Of a stretch of DNA of 64,000 nt, positions 9,252 to 18,045 are shown in pieces. The notes below the pieces were generated by a model. The model was given only the letters and a program-made list of their open reading frames with translations, made no database searches and had not been told where the DNA came from. The stretch comes from Phyllobacterium brassicacearum. GTDB lineage: Bacteria; Pseudomonadota; Alphaproteobacteria; Rhizobiales; Rhizobiaceae. How positions within the stretch are numbered: position 1 is the first letter of the stretch; each line of letters begins with the position of its first letter. The position numbers were made by a program, and so were the translations under genes. The stretch spans positions 1-64,000 of the forward strand of contig NZ_PGGO01000028.1 in NCBI RefSeq assembly GCF_003010955.1. The letters are read 5' to 3'.

Positions 9252-10016
9252 CTACCAGCAGATGAATCCACCATCGACGACAAGGTCGATGCCCGTGACG
9301 AACGACGAAGCGCGGCTCGAAAGGAATACGGCGGGACCGATCATTTCCTCAGGCGTCGCCAAGCGACCCATCGGCGTGTCCCGTGCGAATATCTCCACCT
9401 GGTCGGCAACTTCAGGCCGACGATTCATGGGTGTTAGTGTGTATCCAGGACTAATCGAGTTGACCCGAACACCACGGCCAATCCACTCCATCGCCAGACT
9501 CTTGGAGAGATGAATGACAGCGGCCTTGGACGAATTATAATCTGCCTGCTTCAGGTCGCGGTTGACGATCGAGCCAGATATGGAAGCGACGTTGATAATT
9601 GACCCCTTCCTACGGGGCAGCATTACGCGTGCTTGAGCCTGGCAAGACAGGAAAACGCCCGTAACGTTAACGTCATAGACCCGCTGCCAGCTCTTCAGCT
9701 CCAGTGTCTCGGCTTCGCCGCCAGCGCCGATGCCTGCGTTGTTAACAGCAATGGTCAACGGGCCAAGCTGTTTCTCAATTCGTTCGATCGCCCCAGAAAG
9801 GTCCTTCGCTGAGATTACGGTACCTTCGAACGTCAAGGTCTTGCGGCCCAGAGCACGAATCTTCTCTGCGGTCTGGTCCAAACCACCGTTTGAGCGATGG
9901 CCAAAACAGGCGACATCAGCTCCAGCCTCAGCTATCCCAATTGCTATGGCCTGCCCAATGCCACTGCCCGCGCCAGTGACGATGGCCACTTCACCATGCA
10001 GATCGAATAGTTTCAT
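9252..10016 (-). CDS. SDR-family NAD(P)-dependent oxidoreductase
   Basis: A 254-residue classical short-chain dehydrogenase. It has the dinucleotide motif 'TGAGSGIG' (14-21), 'NNAG' (92-95), the catalytic Ser147 and the YxxxK pair Y160/K164. The C-terminal 'GIDLVVDGG' closes the fold. Likely substrates are sugar alcohols or sugar acids, because about 270 bp upstream is the decayed end of a sugar ABC transporter ATPase. The start is supported by GGAG six bases upstream. The exact substrate is unknown. Confidence 0.9.
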   Translation of the reverse strand: MKLFDLHGEVAIVTGAGSGIGQAIAIGIAEAGADVACFGHRSNGGLDQTAEKIRALGRKTLTFEGTVISAKDLSGAIERIEKQLGPLTIAVNNAGIGAGGEAETLELKSWQRVYDVNVTGVFLSCQAQARVMLPRRKGSIINVASISGSIVNRDLKQADYNSSKAAVIHLSKSLAMEWIGRGVRVNSISPGYTLTPMNRRPEVADQVEIFARDTPMGRLATPEEMIGPAVFLSSRASSFVTGIDLVVDGGFICW

Positions 10017-10283
10017 TTTTCACTCCTTCGATAGTTGCTGGCCGAATATTGTCTCTGCCAGTCTGGACGCAAAACTTTGCAGCTCAACGGCATTTGAACC
10101 AGTCCATCAAATCTCTTGTCAGGAGCCACGATGATTGCCTTGGTTGGGTCGATTCTCAAGTAGCGGAATGCCTGGTCCGTGATCGTGCTATGTCGCGAAT
10201 CCCGCTAGGGGGCGGCGAATTCCAAGCTTTTGATGGATCGAGCCCCAGACCCTACCGCCAACGCCATAGAAAACTGATGAAAA

Positions 10284-10365
10284 TCAACACTGTAGCCTTA
10301 GCTGTGTCTCTGGATCGAAGAGATTGACGCTCGCTGGATCGACAGCAAAGGCGATGCCAATGATC
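10284..10365 (-). pseudogene. C-terminal remnant of a sugar ABC transporter ATPase
   Basis: Read on the minus strand, about 26 codons spell 'IGIAFAVDPASVNLFDPETQ' before a stop, matching the C-terminal TOBE-like end of MalK/UgpC-type ATPases. The rest of the gene is gone. It lies between the SDR gene and a truncated hypothetical gene, so a sugar transporter-dehydrogenase operon probably once stood here. Confidence 0.45.
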
Positions 10366-10430
10366 GATATCGACAATTCATTAAACCAAAAACAAGGTGA
10401 CGGCTCCTCCCCACATGCTGATGTCCAATT

Positions 10431-10958
10431 TCAAATCCTAAGCCAGAAATCTGCAAAGCGAGGCCTCATTGAAGCTGCCTGGCGCACTGCCTTCTGGGCA
10501 CTGATTTTTCCGCTCTGCAACCGATCCACGATCGATTTGAAGTGATCACGAGACGCGTCGAGGCCGGCGCGACGCCCCAGCATTCGGAACCCGCAGGCCA
10601 AGACCATGCGCGGGCCTGGATGGCCATTCTTTATCCCCTCGCTCCGGACGGCTTCGAACATTTGCCACGCGCGCACGAGGAAATCGTGGGTAGGCGAGCG
10701 TGCTCTCAGCGAGAGATCACGGTACGCGACCGCTCCATCGTTCAGTACCAATGTCGGAAAGTATTTGGCGCTGTGCTCGGCCACAATATGATGAAACGTT
10801 CTGATGCGAGCGAGGGCTTCGCGAGCATCGGGGTGCAGTGGATTGAACCCGGAAGCGGAAATCATTTCACCGTAGCCAAGCAAGTCGATCCAACATGATA
10901 CGGAGACCTTGGAGGGGAACCTGACACTCTTGCTGACCACCGCCGACGGCTTCTTCAT
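10431..10958 (-). CDS. Conserved hypothetical protein, possibly C-terminally truncated
   Basis: A 175-residue protein with a good ribosome site ('aaggaac'). It has a patterned body ('SCWIDLLGYGEMI', 'FHHIVAEHS', 'TLVLNDGAVAYRDLSLRARS') but no motif I can assign. The end ('RPRFADFWLRI') is abrupt, and the sequence just beyond it is the unrelated ABC-ATPase remnant, so I suspect the 3' part was lost in the rearrangement that removed the transporter genes. No function is proposed. Confidence 0.55.
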   Translation of the reverse strand: MKKPSAVVSKSVRFPSKVSVSCWIDLLGYGEMISASGFNPLHPDAREALARIRTFHHIVAEHSAKYFPTLVLNDGAVAYRDLSLRARSPTHDFLVRAWQMFEAVRSEGIKNGHPGPRMVLACGFRMLGRRAGLDASRDHFKSIVDRLQSGKISAQKAVRQAASMRPRFADFWLRI

Positions 10959-11098
10959 GTTCCTTGTCCTCCCCTCGTGCTGGGCCGCGAGGTAGCCAAT
11001 CTATGTTGATCATTTCGGCGGCTACGACGGGCAACACCGCTTGATCGCGAGCATGCCCACAGGTGGCGACCGACATCGACAGACTGAGCTAACAACCT

Positions 11099-11283
11099 CA
11101 ATTTGCCTTAAGCGAGTTCAGAGAACCGAAAAGAACCTCAGCACGTTCGAGCGTCTTCAAGACAGGCTCAGAACCGCCGGCCAGTGTGTTTGGATTCACC
11201 AGAAGCCAAGGAGCAGGCGTGAAGTGGTTATAAAGCGGCGTCAGTTCAGGTAGTACATTGAAATACGCCTCGGCCTTCTTCTC
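11099..11283 (-). other. Open frame directly after the TetR stop, no start codon
   Basis: The frame of the tetR gene continues past its TGA for about 60 codons with protein-like composition ('LPELTPLYNHFTPAPWLL', 'LERAEVLFGSLNSLKAN') and ends in TGA. No start codon is present in this frame. It may be the remnant of a neighbouring gene or of a longer product. Not recognised. Confidence 0.25.
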
Positions 11284-11922
11284 TCAAGCCGAATCGTCGA
11301 TGCAGTAGGCGGCGAGGAAAATACGTACCGCTTCCCTGGCATGGGCCTGCAATGCGTCCGGCTGCGGAATTGCGCCATTGCCCAGCAGCATTGCGTCGTT
11401 GACCGGCGCACCCATAACAAGCCAGTTAAAAAATGACGCAGCAGCATGCACATCATGTGCCTTGATCTGGCCACGCTCCTGATAGCGGGCGAATGCCTTT
11501 GCGAGCCGGCCGATCGACCGGCCAGGTCCACGCTCGTGCAGCGCCTTGCCCAGTTCAGGAAAGCGTTCCGCCTCACCAATCACCAGCCGCCGCAACTGCA
11601 TCAGCCGGGGTGTCATGACGATGGACAATTGCCGGTCGGCGAAATCGAGAAGAAAATGTTCGATCGGCAGATCGGGTTCGGGATCAGCGACCTGCTCCTG
11701 CAATTCGTCCCCGGCCTCCCCTGTCATTCCTCGCACAATTTCGAGGAACAGCGCCTCCTTGCCTTGAAAATGCGCGTAGACAGTCTGCTTCGACACTTTG
11801 GCGGTAGCAGCGATCTCGTCCATGTTTGTGCCTAGAAAGCCGTGCTTAAGGAACAGGTCGGCTGCTGCCGAGATAATCGAACCCTGCGTGCGCTCGACGC
11901 GCGTCTTTACACCACTGATCAT
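11284..11922 (-). CDS. TetR/AcrR-family transcriptional repressor
   Basis: A 212-residue regulator. Its N-terminal helix-turn-helix is typical ('DEIAATAKVSKQTVYAHFQG', about residues 31-50), and the all-helical C-terminal half resembles the AefR/TetR_C_7 group. The start at 11922 is preferred to a start 72 bases upstream because GAGG lies just before it. It is divergent from the GFA-DUF6958 operon, with a 24-bp palindrome between them, so it most likely represses that operon and itself. The ligand is unknown; the GFA-like neighbour hints at a reactive aldehyde or other electrophile. Confidence 0.9.
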   Translation of the reverse strand: MISGVKTRVERTQGSIISAAADLFLKHGFLGTNMDEIAATAKVSKQTVYAHFQGKEALFLEIVRGMTGEAGDELQEQVADPEPDLPIEHFLLDFADRQLSIVMTPRLMQLRRLVIGEAERFPELGKALHERGPGRSIGRLAKAFARYQERGQIKAHDVHAAASFFNWLVMGAPVNDAMLLGNGAIPQPDALQAHAREAVRIFLAAYCIDDSA

Positions 11923-11982
11923 CGCCGCCTCACGCCCTCCGGTATCCGTCCACGGTTCTAACCGCAGGATAAGCCGGAACCA

Positions 11983-12009
11983 TTGACAAATCAAACTAGA
12001 CGGTACAGT
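11983..12009 (+). promoter_or_regulatory. Promoter of the GFA-DUF6958 operon
   Basis: TTGACA at 11983-11988 is followed after 15 bases by TACAGT at 12004-12009, a sigma70-like pair with a short spacer. The TetR palindrome overlaps the spacer and -10 region, so repressor binding would block polymerase. Confidence 0.55.
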
Positions 12010-12016
12010 CTAGTTT
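11993..12016. promoter_or_regulatory. TetR operator palindrome
   Basis: AAACTAGAC-ggtaca-GTCTAGTTT is a perfect 9-bp inverted repeat with a 6-bp spacer, midway between the divergent tetR and GFA genes. Its size and position are typical of TetR-family operators. Confidence 0.8.
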
Positions 12017-12028
12017 TTGGATGCTCGG

Positions 12029-12532
12029 ATGGAGATAATCGTGAACGGATTTCAGGGGAAATGCTGGCCTGTGACCTGCGTGTGCGGACAAGTCGCATTG
12101 GAAGCTGTGGGCAGGCCTATCGTCAGCGCCGCCTGTTATTGCGCAAGCTGTCAGAACGCAGGCCGGCGACTCGAGGCGCTTCCCGGGGCACCGCGGCTCA
12201 TGGAAGCCGATGGCGGGACAAGCGTCGTTCTTTTCCGCAAGGACCGGGTACGCTGCATACGTGGCCAGGATCTCCTGGCCGAGCATCGGCTTGCACCCGT
12301 CTCCAGGACCCGGCGCGTCGTGGCGACCTGCTGTAACTCCGCCATGTTCCTCGACTTCACGAAGGGCCACTGGTTGACCCTCTACAAGGCGCGTATTCCC
12401 GCAGACGATCAACCGCCTCTTGAAATGCGGGCGCATTCCGGCCGTTTCATGTGGCGGCTTCTCGCGTCCTGGGCGGCGATGGGATTTCGAACCCCCGGAA
12501 TCGATTACGCAAACGGAACGATCAATGTCTGA
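12029..12532 (+). CDS. GFA/CENP-V-type zinc protein
   Basis: A 167-residue protein with the metal-ligand pattern of the GFA family: 'CVCGQV' near the N-terminus, then 'CYCASCQ', and a later 'CC' pair. GFA-like proteins bind zinc and are related to glutathione-dependent formaldehyde-activating enzyme, although many members have other roles. The ATG at 12029 is used; a TTG at 12017 in the same frame is unlikely because it lies at the operator edge. It overlaps the next gene by eight bases and is probably controlled by the divergent TetR protein. Confidence 0.75.
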   Translation: MEIIVNGFQGKCWPVTCVCGQVALEAVGRPIVSAACYCASCQNAGRRLEALPGAPRLMEADGGTSVVLFRKDRVRCIRGQDLLAEHRLAPVSRTRRVVATCCNSAMFLDFTKGHWLTLYKARIPADDQPPLEMRAHSGRFMWRLLASWAAMGFRTPGIDYANGTINV

Positions 12533-12818
12533 AAGGATTGAGATCGAGAACGTGGTATCGCCTGGCCGGGTCGTGCGCGTCGACAAAGCCAAGTACGACG
12601 CCATGCGGGGCGCGTTGCTGGCGGTCTTGCCTCCCGCCGCGCCTGGTCTAACCGTTGCAGAGGCCAAGCAAAAGGTGCTGCCCTTGTTGCCGCAGGACCT
12701 CTTTCCGGCCGGCGCGAAGGCCGGCTGGTGGCTCAAGGCAGCCCAGCTTGATCTGGAGGCGAAAGGCAGCATCGAACGGGAAGCAACCAAGCCGCTTCGC
12801 CTGCATCGAAAGCAATAG
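12525..12818 (+). CDS. DUF6958-type small protein
   Basis: A 97-residue protein ('VSPGRVVRVDKAKYDAMRGA', 'LFPAGAKAGWWLKAAQLDLE') with the pattern of a small alphaproteobacterial family I associate with DUF6958. Its function is not known. Its ATG lies inside the end of the GFA gene (ATGTCTGA), so the two are almost certainly translated together. Co-regulation with GFA by TetR suggests a shared stress or detoxification role. Confidence 0.75.
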   Translation: MSERIEIENVVSPGRVVRVDKAKYDAMRGALLAVLPPAAPGLTVAEAKQKVLPLLPQDLFPAGAKAGWWLKAAQLDLEAKGSIEREATKPLRLHRKQ

Positions 12819-13102
12819 GATACACATTGTCCTGATCGCCTCCAGCAGGACCAGCAGCCGCTTGCCCCTAAGGAGAGAGTTGGCGCTGTCTGTCGCGCCT
12901 CAATTTGTGTGGTTCACTGGCCGTTAGCGATGATGCCGCTATAGGCGGCAATGCGAACGGAAAACGAAATGGTCACCCGGCTCAGGGATCAGAGTTCTGG
13001 GGGTCGCCCTCACTGATGATGACAGTTGGGTGGTTTCCGCTGCCGGACCAGCATTCGGCGTTTGCCCCAGAATGCAGACGGCGGAGTCGAAACTGGCACG
13101 GC

Positions 13103-13225
13103 CGGTCACACCGACGCCTTCAAGATCTGCCGGCACAGGGCAAGACCGTAACAGTGAAGCTTCGGTTTAGTCGCTGGCGGTGTACGAATGAAGCATGTGA
13201 ATGTCAGACGTTCAACGACCAACTG
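13103..13225 (+). pseudogene. ISL3-family transposase remnant
   Basis: About 40 codons read 'RSHRRLQDLPAQGKTVTVKL' and 'RWRCTNEACECQTF', the N-terminal zinc-binding segment of ISL3 transposases. Nothing of the catalytic part follows. A decayed fragment. Confidence 0.65.
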
Positions 13226-13720
13226 CGACGATTGCTCCACCTTATGCGCGCCGGACGAGGAGGGTCGCAGGGATCGTTGGCCTCCCGAAGTACTCCCATG
13301 TGATTGTCCGCTAGCGCGCCTCCTCCGCGACGAACACGTTCAGTAGAATGGTGTTGCTCTCCTGCAACGAATCCTCTGTGATTTCTACAATCCGAAATCG
13401 TGTACTTGCCGATCAGCCAGTCTGGTGTAGGGTGACGTCACTCGTAAATCAGATCAGGGAGGCGTGAAATGAAATCCATTATCGTATTTGTGCGCCTCTC
13501 TGGCGGAACGGCTGGCGTAGCGTCGATGCGTCGCACATCTAGCCGAGCCCTATGTCGACGCCAGGGCGTCTAAGCCCCGATTTCTGCCGTTTGGCATTTT
13601 CCCATTTGACCTGACGTGACCGGCTGACGGAGCGACTTTTCGGATTCCCGCGTTCGCATCCGCACGTCTTTTTAACCTTCGAGAGGACCTGGCAGAGTGG
13701 GTGCGCCGGGATAGAAAGTC
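13226..13720. other. Intergenic stretch
   Basis: No convincing gene. A 34-codon frame from 13469 has a possible ribosome site (GGGAGG) but no recognisable product. Confidence 0.4.
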
Positions 13721-13951
13721 ATGCGTGAAGCACAATTTGATTCCCTTGCGGCAACGGTGGATGAACTATGCCAAAAGTTCGGCGTTTGGAACACTGCGCG
13801 AGCGTTGCTTCTGGCAGTCTTGAGGCGTCGTCAAACGAAGAACCAGATCTCCCACCTATCGAATCGCATGCGCCGCGATATCGGCGTTCCGGACAGTGAG
13901 GAGGTAGAAGTCACATTCTCCCCCGGTTGGGAAATCCGGAGGTTCATCTAG
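13721..13951 (+). CDS. Small DUF1127-like protein
   Basis: A 76-residue protein whose 'ISHLSNRMRRDIGVPDSE' (residues 43-60) resembles the core of DUF1127 proteins, small arginine-rich proteins common in rhizobia and linked to phosphate and carbon metabolism and RNA turnover. The N-terminal half is helical and unlike most members. A GC-rich hairpin (13956-13972) follows the stop but lacks a T tract. Confidence 0.5.
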   Translation: MREAQFDSLAATVDELCQKFGVWNTARALLLAVLRRRQTKNQISHLSNRMRRDIGVPDSEEVEVTFSPGWEIRRFI

Positions 13952-14019
13952 GCCTCGGCGGCTTAGCCGCCGGGGGAGAGAATGCCCGGTTGTCATTCTG
14001 ACCAACCGTATATCCATTA

Positions 14020-14285
14020 TTGCCGGAACGGCGCCGGCGCTGGACGACAGCCGAGAAGCTGGAAATGGTCCAGGAAACCGACGAGCCTGGCGTAACCGCC
14101 TGTCTCGTTGCCCGTCGCCGGGGTGTTGTTCGGTTGGCGCAAGCTTGCTGCCCAAGGTGCCTTGACGGCAATATCGATCTTGTAGAATCAGGTCCGCGAA
14201 CTGCAGCGGCTTCTGTGCAAGAAAACCATGGAAGCCGAAAACCTCAAGGATGCTCTCAACATCGCCATAGAACCGACCGGCGGGT
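14020..14285 (+). pseudogene. IS3-family (IS2-like) OrfA remnant, frameshifted
   Basis: The start reads 'RRRWTTAEKLEMVQETDEPG' and 'ACLVARRRGV' (helix-turn-helix of IS2-like OrfA). After a frameshift, 'RELQRLLCKKTMEAENLKDA' (leucine zipper end) appears in another frame. OrfB is absent. The R1 repeat copy at 14337 lies just downstream. Confidence 0.65.
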
Positions 14286-14336
14286 CACCTTTCAACCAAT
14301 ACGACGCGGCGGACCATTTGAGGTTCCACACAAGGC

Positions 14337-14370
14337 ATTATGCAACTTTCGGAGCACATATCGGGAACGT
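14337..14370 (+). repeat. Dispersed repeat R1, copy 2
   Basis: 'attatgcaactttcggagcac' region, a divergent copy of R1 (see 4241-4274), directly downstream of an IS3-type OrfA remnant. A short R2-like run ('ctttgaaatgccgataagag') follows at about 14400. Confidence 0.5.
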
Positions 14371-14517
14371 CGTCGGCCAAAAAGACGCGGACAACGTTCC
14401 TTTGAAATGCCGATAAGAGGGCATTTGTCATGAACTTAGGTTAGCCTTGCGAAGGGGTTTGATGTTATATTTTGCCTTCGTTGCCAAACTCGACGCACGT
14501 GACAGGGACCCATTGTA

Positions 14518-14775
14518 ATGATCGAGAGTGACACAAGGCAGGCAGATTGGCGTCGCGCGAACCCGAAAAAATACGATGCCCATTTGGCGGTGCAAAGAGC
14601 GCTGAAAGCTGGACAGTTGGAACGACATGCCTGCGAAGTCTGCGGCATTGAAGCTGTCGACGCACATCACGATCGATACGAGGAGCCGCTGCAAGTCCGT
14701 TGGCTATGCCGGCGACATCACACCCGCCTTCACCACTATGGGGAAGACATGTTTCCAATTAAATCGACTATTTGA
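14518..14775 (+). CDS. Small HNH-like zinc-finger protein
   Basis: An 85-residue basic protein with 'CEVCG' (39-43), 'DAHHDRY' (48-54) and 'WLCRRHHTRLH' (62-72). This Cys2...HH...C-H-H order is that of small HNH/zinc-ribbon folds found in phage and island genes. They bind zinc, and some cut DNA. Whether this one keeps nuclease activity cannot be told. It lies among IS remnants, consistent with mobile-DNA ancestry. Confidence 0.6.
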   Translation: MIESDTRQADWRRANPKKYDAHLAVQRALKAGQLERHACEVCGIEAVDAHHDRYEEPLQVRWLCRRHHTRLHHYGEDMFPIKSTI

Positions 14776-14793
14776 GATACCGAGAGACTTGGC

Positions 14794-14843
14794 CGCCTTG
14801 ACGGGATCCGAACCTCCGCCCGCCACCGGCATTCGCCGCCGAA
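14794..14843 (+). repeat. Dispersed repeat R2, copy b (3' block)
   Basis: A 50-bp block starting 'cgccttgacgggatccgaac' that matches 21787-21836 with two mismatches. Both copies lie beside XRE-type regulator genes. Confidence 0.75.
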
Positions 14844-14923
14844 TAGAGTTACCTTCCGAAATTAACTGGATAATTTTCGCAAAAGCCGCTCAACTTTCTG
14901 TGTGCCGCTATCCAGTTTCGCCA

Positions 14924-15144
14924 AAGGCGCGTGCGCTGCTAAATTGGTCACAGAGTGATCTCGTGGAAAAAACGGGCCTGTCGCTGACAACGATCCGACG
15001 AATGGAAGAGACGCAATCGGCCCTGACCGCAGTTCCGCCGGGAACGTTGCGCTGGTAAAGCGGACGCTTGAAAAGGCGGGGATAGCTCTCCTCAACGATG
15101 GAGAGTTGGTGGAAGGTGGCGCAGGTGTGAGGTTGCGCAAATGA
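14924..15144 (+). pseudogene. XRE-family regulator, frameshifted
   Basis: The first frame reads 'KARALLNWSQSDLVEKTGLS' and 'TTIRRMEE', a helix-turn-helix. Near 15040 the frame must shift to continue as 'NVALVKRTLEKAGIALLNDG' and 'GGAGVRLRK' before the stop. The intact relative at 22804-23040 has the same plan (HTH, 'RRAFEAGGVEFI', 'GGGPGVRL'). No start codon is evident in the first frame. Confidence 0.7.
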
Positions 15145-15203
15145 GCATCCTCTTCACCGGGATCGTCCCTACCTCAACGCGGATTTGAACAAGAGATTTT
15201 TTT

Positions 15204-17129
15204 ATGAGTGAACAGCAAATCGGTGATGATGACGGTATTGCCGGTTCCGCCGCGGCTGAAGAAGGTGCCCATCACAGGGAGACATTTCCAGTTCTGTTGA
15301 TCGGTGCACTTGGCGTCGTCTATGGCGACATCGGGACAAGTCCAATCTATGCCTTCCGCGAAGCAATTCATACCGCCTCATCCGACGGCGGTTTGATCCG
15401 GGCTGACGTGCTAGGCATCGTTTCCATGATCTTTTGGGCACTGACGCTGATCGTGACCATCAAGTATGTGCTGTTTGTTCTGCGTGCCGACAATGACGGC
15501 GAAGGCGGCATTCTTTCTCTGATGGCCTTGGCGAGGGCCAGCTATAAAACCCGGCCCACTCTCATCCTGAGCATCGGCATTATTGGCGCATCGCTGTTCT
15601 ACGGGGACGCTGTCATCACGCCTGCGATGTCGGTGCTTTCGGCGGTCGAAGGACTTGAGGTCGTCGCGCCGGCGCTTGGCCCCTATATTGTCCCGATTAC
15701 CCTCGTGATTTTGCTGACACTGTTTGCCGTGCAACGCTTTGGCACGGCGCGCATGGCAATCGTTTTCGGGCCGATCACGTTGCTCTGGTTTCTGGCCCTC
15801 GGATGTTTCGGCCTCTGGCATCTATTCGATGATCTGAGCATCCTCGCCTCGGTCAACCCCTATTACGGGTTTGATTATGTCGTGCGCAACCCAGGCACCG
15901 CCTTTGTAACGATCGGCACCGTGTTTCTCGCCGTGACAGGGGCGGAAGCGCTTTATGCGGATCTTGGCCATTTTGGTCGTCGGCCGATCGTTACCGCATG
16001 GATGTGGATTGTTTTTCCCTGCCTGCTTTTGAACTATTTCGGCCAGGGCGCGTTCGTTCTCGCCCACGCAGAAGCGGCCAAGAACCCATTCTTCGAAATG
16101 TTCCCACCATGGGCATTGCTGCCCATGGTGCTTTTGGCAACAGCGGCAACGGTTATCGCCAGCCAGGCGGTTATTTCCGGGGCCTATTCACTTTCGCGGC
16201 AGGCGGTGCAGCTCAATCTCCTGCCGCGACTGACCATCGAACACACCTCGGAAAAACAATCGGCACAGGTCTATCTGCCCCGGGTGAATTTTCTGCTCGG
16301 GCTTATTGTCATCCTCCTGGTGGTGGGCTTTGAGCGCTCGACAAATCTTGGGGCGGCCTATGGTATTGCGGTCACGGGCAATATGCTGGTTACAACGACA
16401 TTGCTGTTCATTGTGATGAGCCGGATCTGGAAATGGCCCTTGTGGGTTTCCGTGCTGGTAACGGCAGGCTTTCTGATCATCGATATTACCTTCGTCAGCG
16501 CGAATCTGATCAAGGTGATAGATGGTGGCTGGGCATCCTTGCTTGTCGCAATCGTTATCGTGGTCGTTATGTTCACCTGGGTAAGGGGAAGCCGTCAGCT
16601 ATCGGCGAAGGTTCGAAAGGACGAAGTGCCGCTCGATCTGATCGCCAACAAGATGGCACAAAATCCCCCAACCCTGGTTCCGGGTACTGCAGTCTTCCTG
16701 ACCGCGGATCCAACAAGCACACCGGGTGCCCTCTTGCACAGCCTGAAGCATTACAAAGTCGTGCATGAAAAGAACGTCATCCTGACCATCGTTACGGCAC
16801 CTTCGCCCTTTGTTAAAAAGAGCGAGCGTGCACGGATTGAGCCCATCAATGATCTGTTTGTGCGTGTGACACTGACGTTTGGCTACATGGAACAGCCCAA
16901 CATCCCCCGCGCGCTGGCGATCTGCCGCAAGCAAGGCTGGAAGTTCGACATCATGACAACGTCCTTCTTCCTGTCACGCCGTTCGTTAAAAGCGGCAGCC
17001 CGCTCCGAAATGCCCTATTGGCAGGACCGGCTGTTCATCGCTTTGGCGCACACAGCCAGTGATGCCACGGAATATTTCCAGATTCCAACAGGCCGCGTCG
17101 TGGAAATCGGCACGCAAGTTAATATCTAG
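15204..17129 (+). CDS. kup: Low-affinity potassium transporter Kup
   Basis: A 641-residue integral membrane protein of normal Kup length. The N-terminal signature 'GVVYGDIGTSPIYAFREA' is followed by about 12 membrane helices to residue ~460 and a cytoplasmic C-terminal domain. Kup proteins take up K+ with protons and serve at low pH or high osmolarity. The ribosome site is weak. No other potassium genes are near; the gene sits between a decayed XRE regulator and decayed LysR/RraA genes, so it looks like a solitary survivor in a rearranged stretch. Confidence 0.95.
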   Translation: MSEQQIGDDDGIAGSAAAEEGAHHRETFPVLLIGALGVVYGDIGTSPIYAFREAIHTASSDGGLIRADVLGIVSMIFWALTLIVTIKYVLFVLRADNDGEGGILSLMALARASYKTRPTLILSIGIIGASLFYGDAVITPAMSVLSAVEGLEVVAPALGPYIVPITLVILLTLFAVQRFGTARMAIVFGPITLLWFLALGCFGLWHLFDDLSILASVNPYYGFDYVVRNPGTAFVTIGTVFLAVTGAEALYADLGHFGRRPIVTAWMWIVFPCLLLNYFGQGAFVLAHAEAAKNPFFEMFPPWALLPMVLLATAATVIASQAVISGAYSLSRQAVQLNLLPRLTIEHTSEKQSAQVYLPRVNFLLGLIVILLVVGFERSTNLGAAYGIAVTGNMLVTTTLLFIVMSRIWKWPLWVSVLVTAGFLIIDITFVSANLIKVIDGGWASLLVAIVIVVVMFTWVRGSRQLSAKVRKDEVPLDLIANKMAQNPPTLVPGTAVFLTADPTSTPGALLHSLKHYKVVHEKNVILTIVTAPSPFVKKSERARIEPINDLFVRVTLTFGYMEQPNIPRALAICRKQGWKFDIMTTSFFLSRRSLKAAARSEMPYWQDRLFIALAHTASDATEYFQIPTGRVVEIGTQVNI

Positions 17130-17197
17130 CTATCCGTCGGGCCGGGCTCGGCCAAACCTGCTCGCAAGACGCAAAATGAATCTCATCAGTTGCTTAG

Positions 17198-17350
17198 CCA
17201 GCGTCATTTTCGGTCAGAGATGCTGGTTCCCCTTGCCTCGCCTATGTCGTGCGCCATGCCCGCAAAGCTAGGAACCCCGTGCTCGACAGGCTTGTCGCTG
17301 AAATCCAGAACGAGATCATGCGCTACGGCCGCCTCGCTCTGGCGATCTAA
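17198..17350 (+). pseudogene. C-terminal remnant of a LysR-type regulator
   Basis: About 50 codons read 'AGSPCLAYVVRHARKARNPV' then 'LDRLVAEIQNEI', the last strand and helix of a LysR substrate-binding domain. The rest is missing. It lies 110 bp from the RraA-type remnant, so the two may be leftovers of one catabolic locus. Confidence 0.45.
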
Positions 17351-17460
17351 GATTGGAAACTTTCGCTCAGGCAAACACGGAGCATCGTTCGCATGTCCCA
17401 AGCTGAAAGCGGTGAGTCGCAAATGTCCGCCCAGGATATGAAGGATTTGGACGCTACCAA

Positions 17461-17784
17461 TTACTCTATGAAGCATCCCAAGCGTTCCAAAGTGGCGTCG
17501 ACCCAAGCACGATCATTATTGCCCGTTTTGATCGCTTCCATCTGGCGCGTCTCCGCCGCGTGTTTCTTTGTCGCTGCGGTAAACAGTTCTTCTACCGACC
17601 CGAATGGTACAGATACCACTCCGTCGGCATCACCGCAGACCAGATCACCCGGTTGGATCACCATACCATTTATGGCAATGGGTACATTCACTTCGCCCGG
17701 CCCGTCTTTGTAAGGCCCGCGGTGAGTGACGCCGGCGGCAAAAACAGGAAACGAACCCGCGCTCAGTTCCTCGCTGTCGCGAAC
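17461..17784 (-). pseudogene. RraA-family aldolase remnant
   Basis: Over about 107 codons the product reads 'VRDSEELSAGSFPVFAAGVT', 'HRGPYKDGPGEVNVPIAING' and 'GDLVCGDADGVVSVP', the C-terminal half of RraA-like proteins such as 4-carboxy-4-hydroxy-2-oxoadipate aldolase. The N-terminal half is out of frame or lost, and a truncated IS6 element lies upstream. Likely non-functional. Confidence 0.65.
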
Positions 17785-18045
17785 CGGACTTTCCGAAAGA
17801 CTTCCGGGAAATGGCGTTGGATGAACAGCGATGGACCGGACTGAAACATGCCTGCAATAACTTTCTCCACTCGCTGACCGACGACGCCAGCGCGGCGATG
17901 TTGGGACACCCTCGGCCAGCCGCTCTACAGCCCACGCCGGCCTCCATGCCCGCGACGCCGAGCAATATAGCGGCAAATGATGCAATGCAAACGTTGGGGT
18001 TCCGTTGCAAACTTTGACAAAGGCGTAGCAAGAACGAGGGTTGTC

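Noticed and set aside
13956-13972. GC-rich hairpin after the DUF1127-like gene as a terminator.
   Set aside because: The stem is perfect (CGGCGGC/GCCGCCG), but no T tract follows on either strand, so intrinsic termination is not supported.
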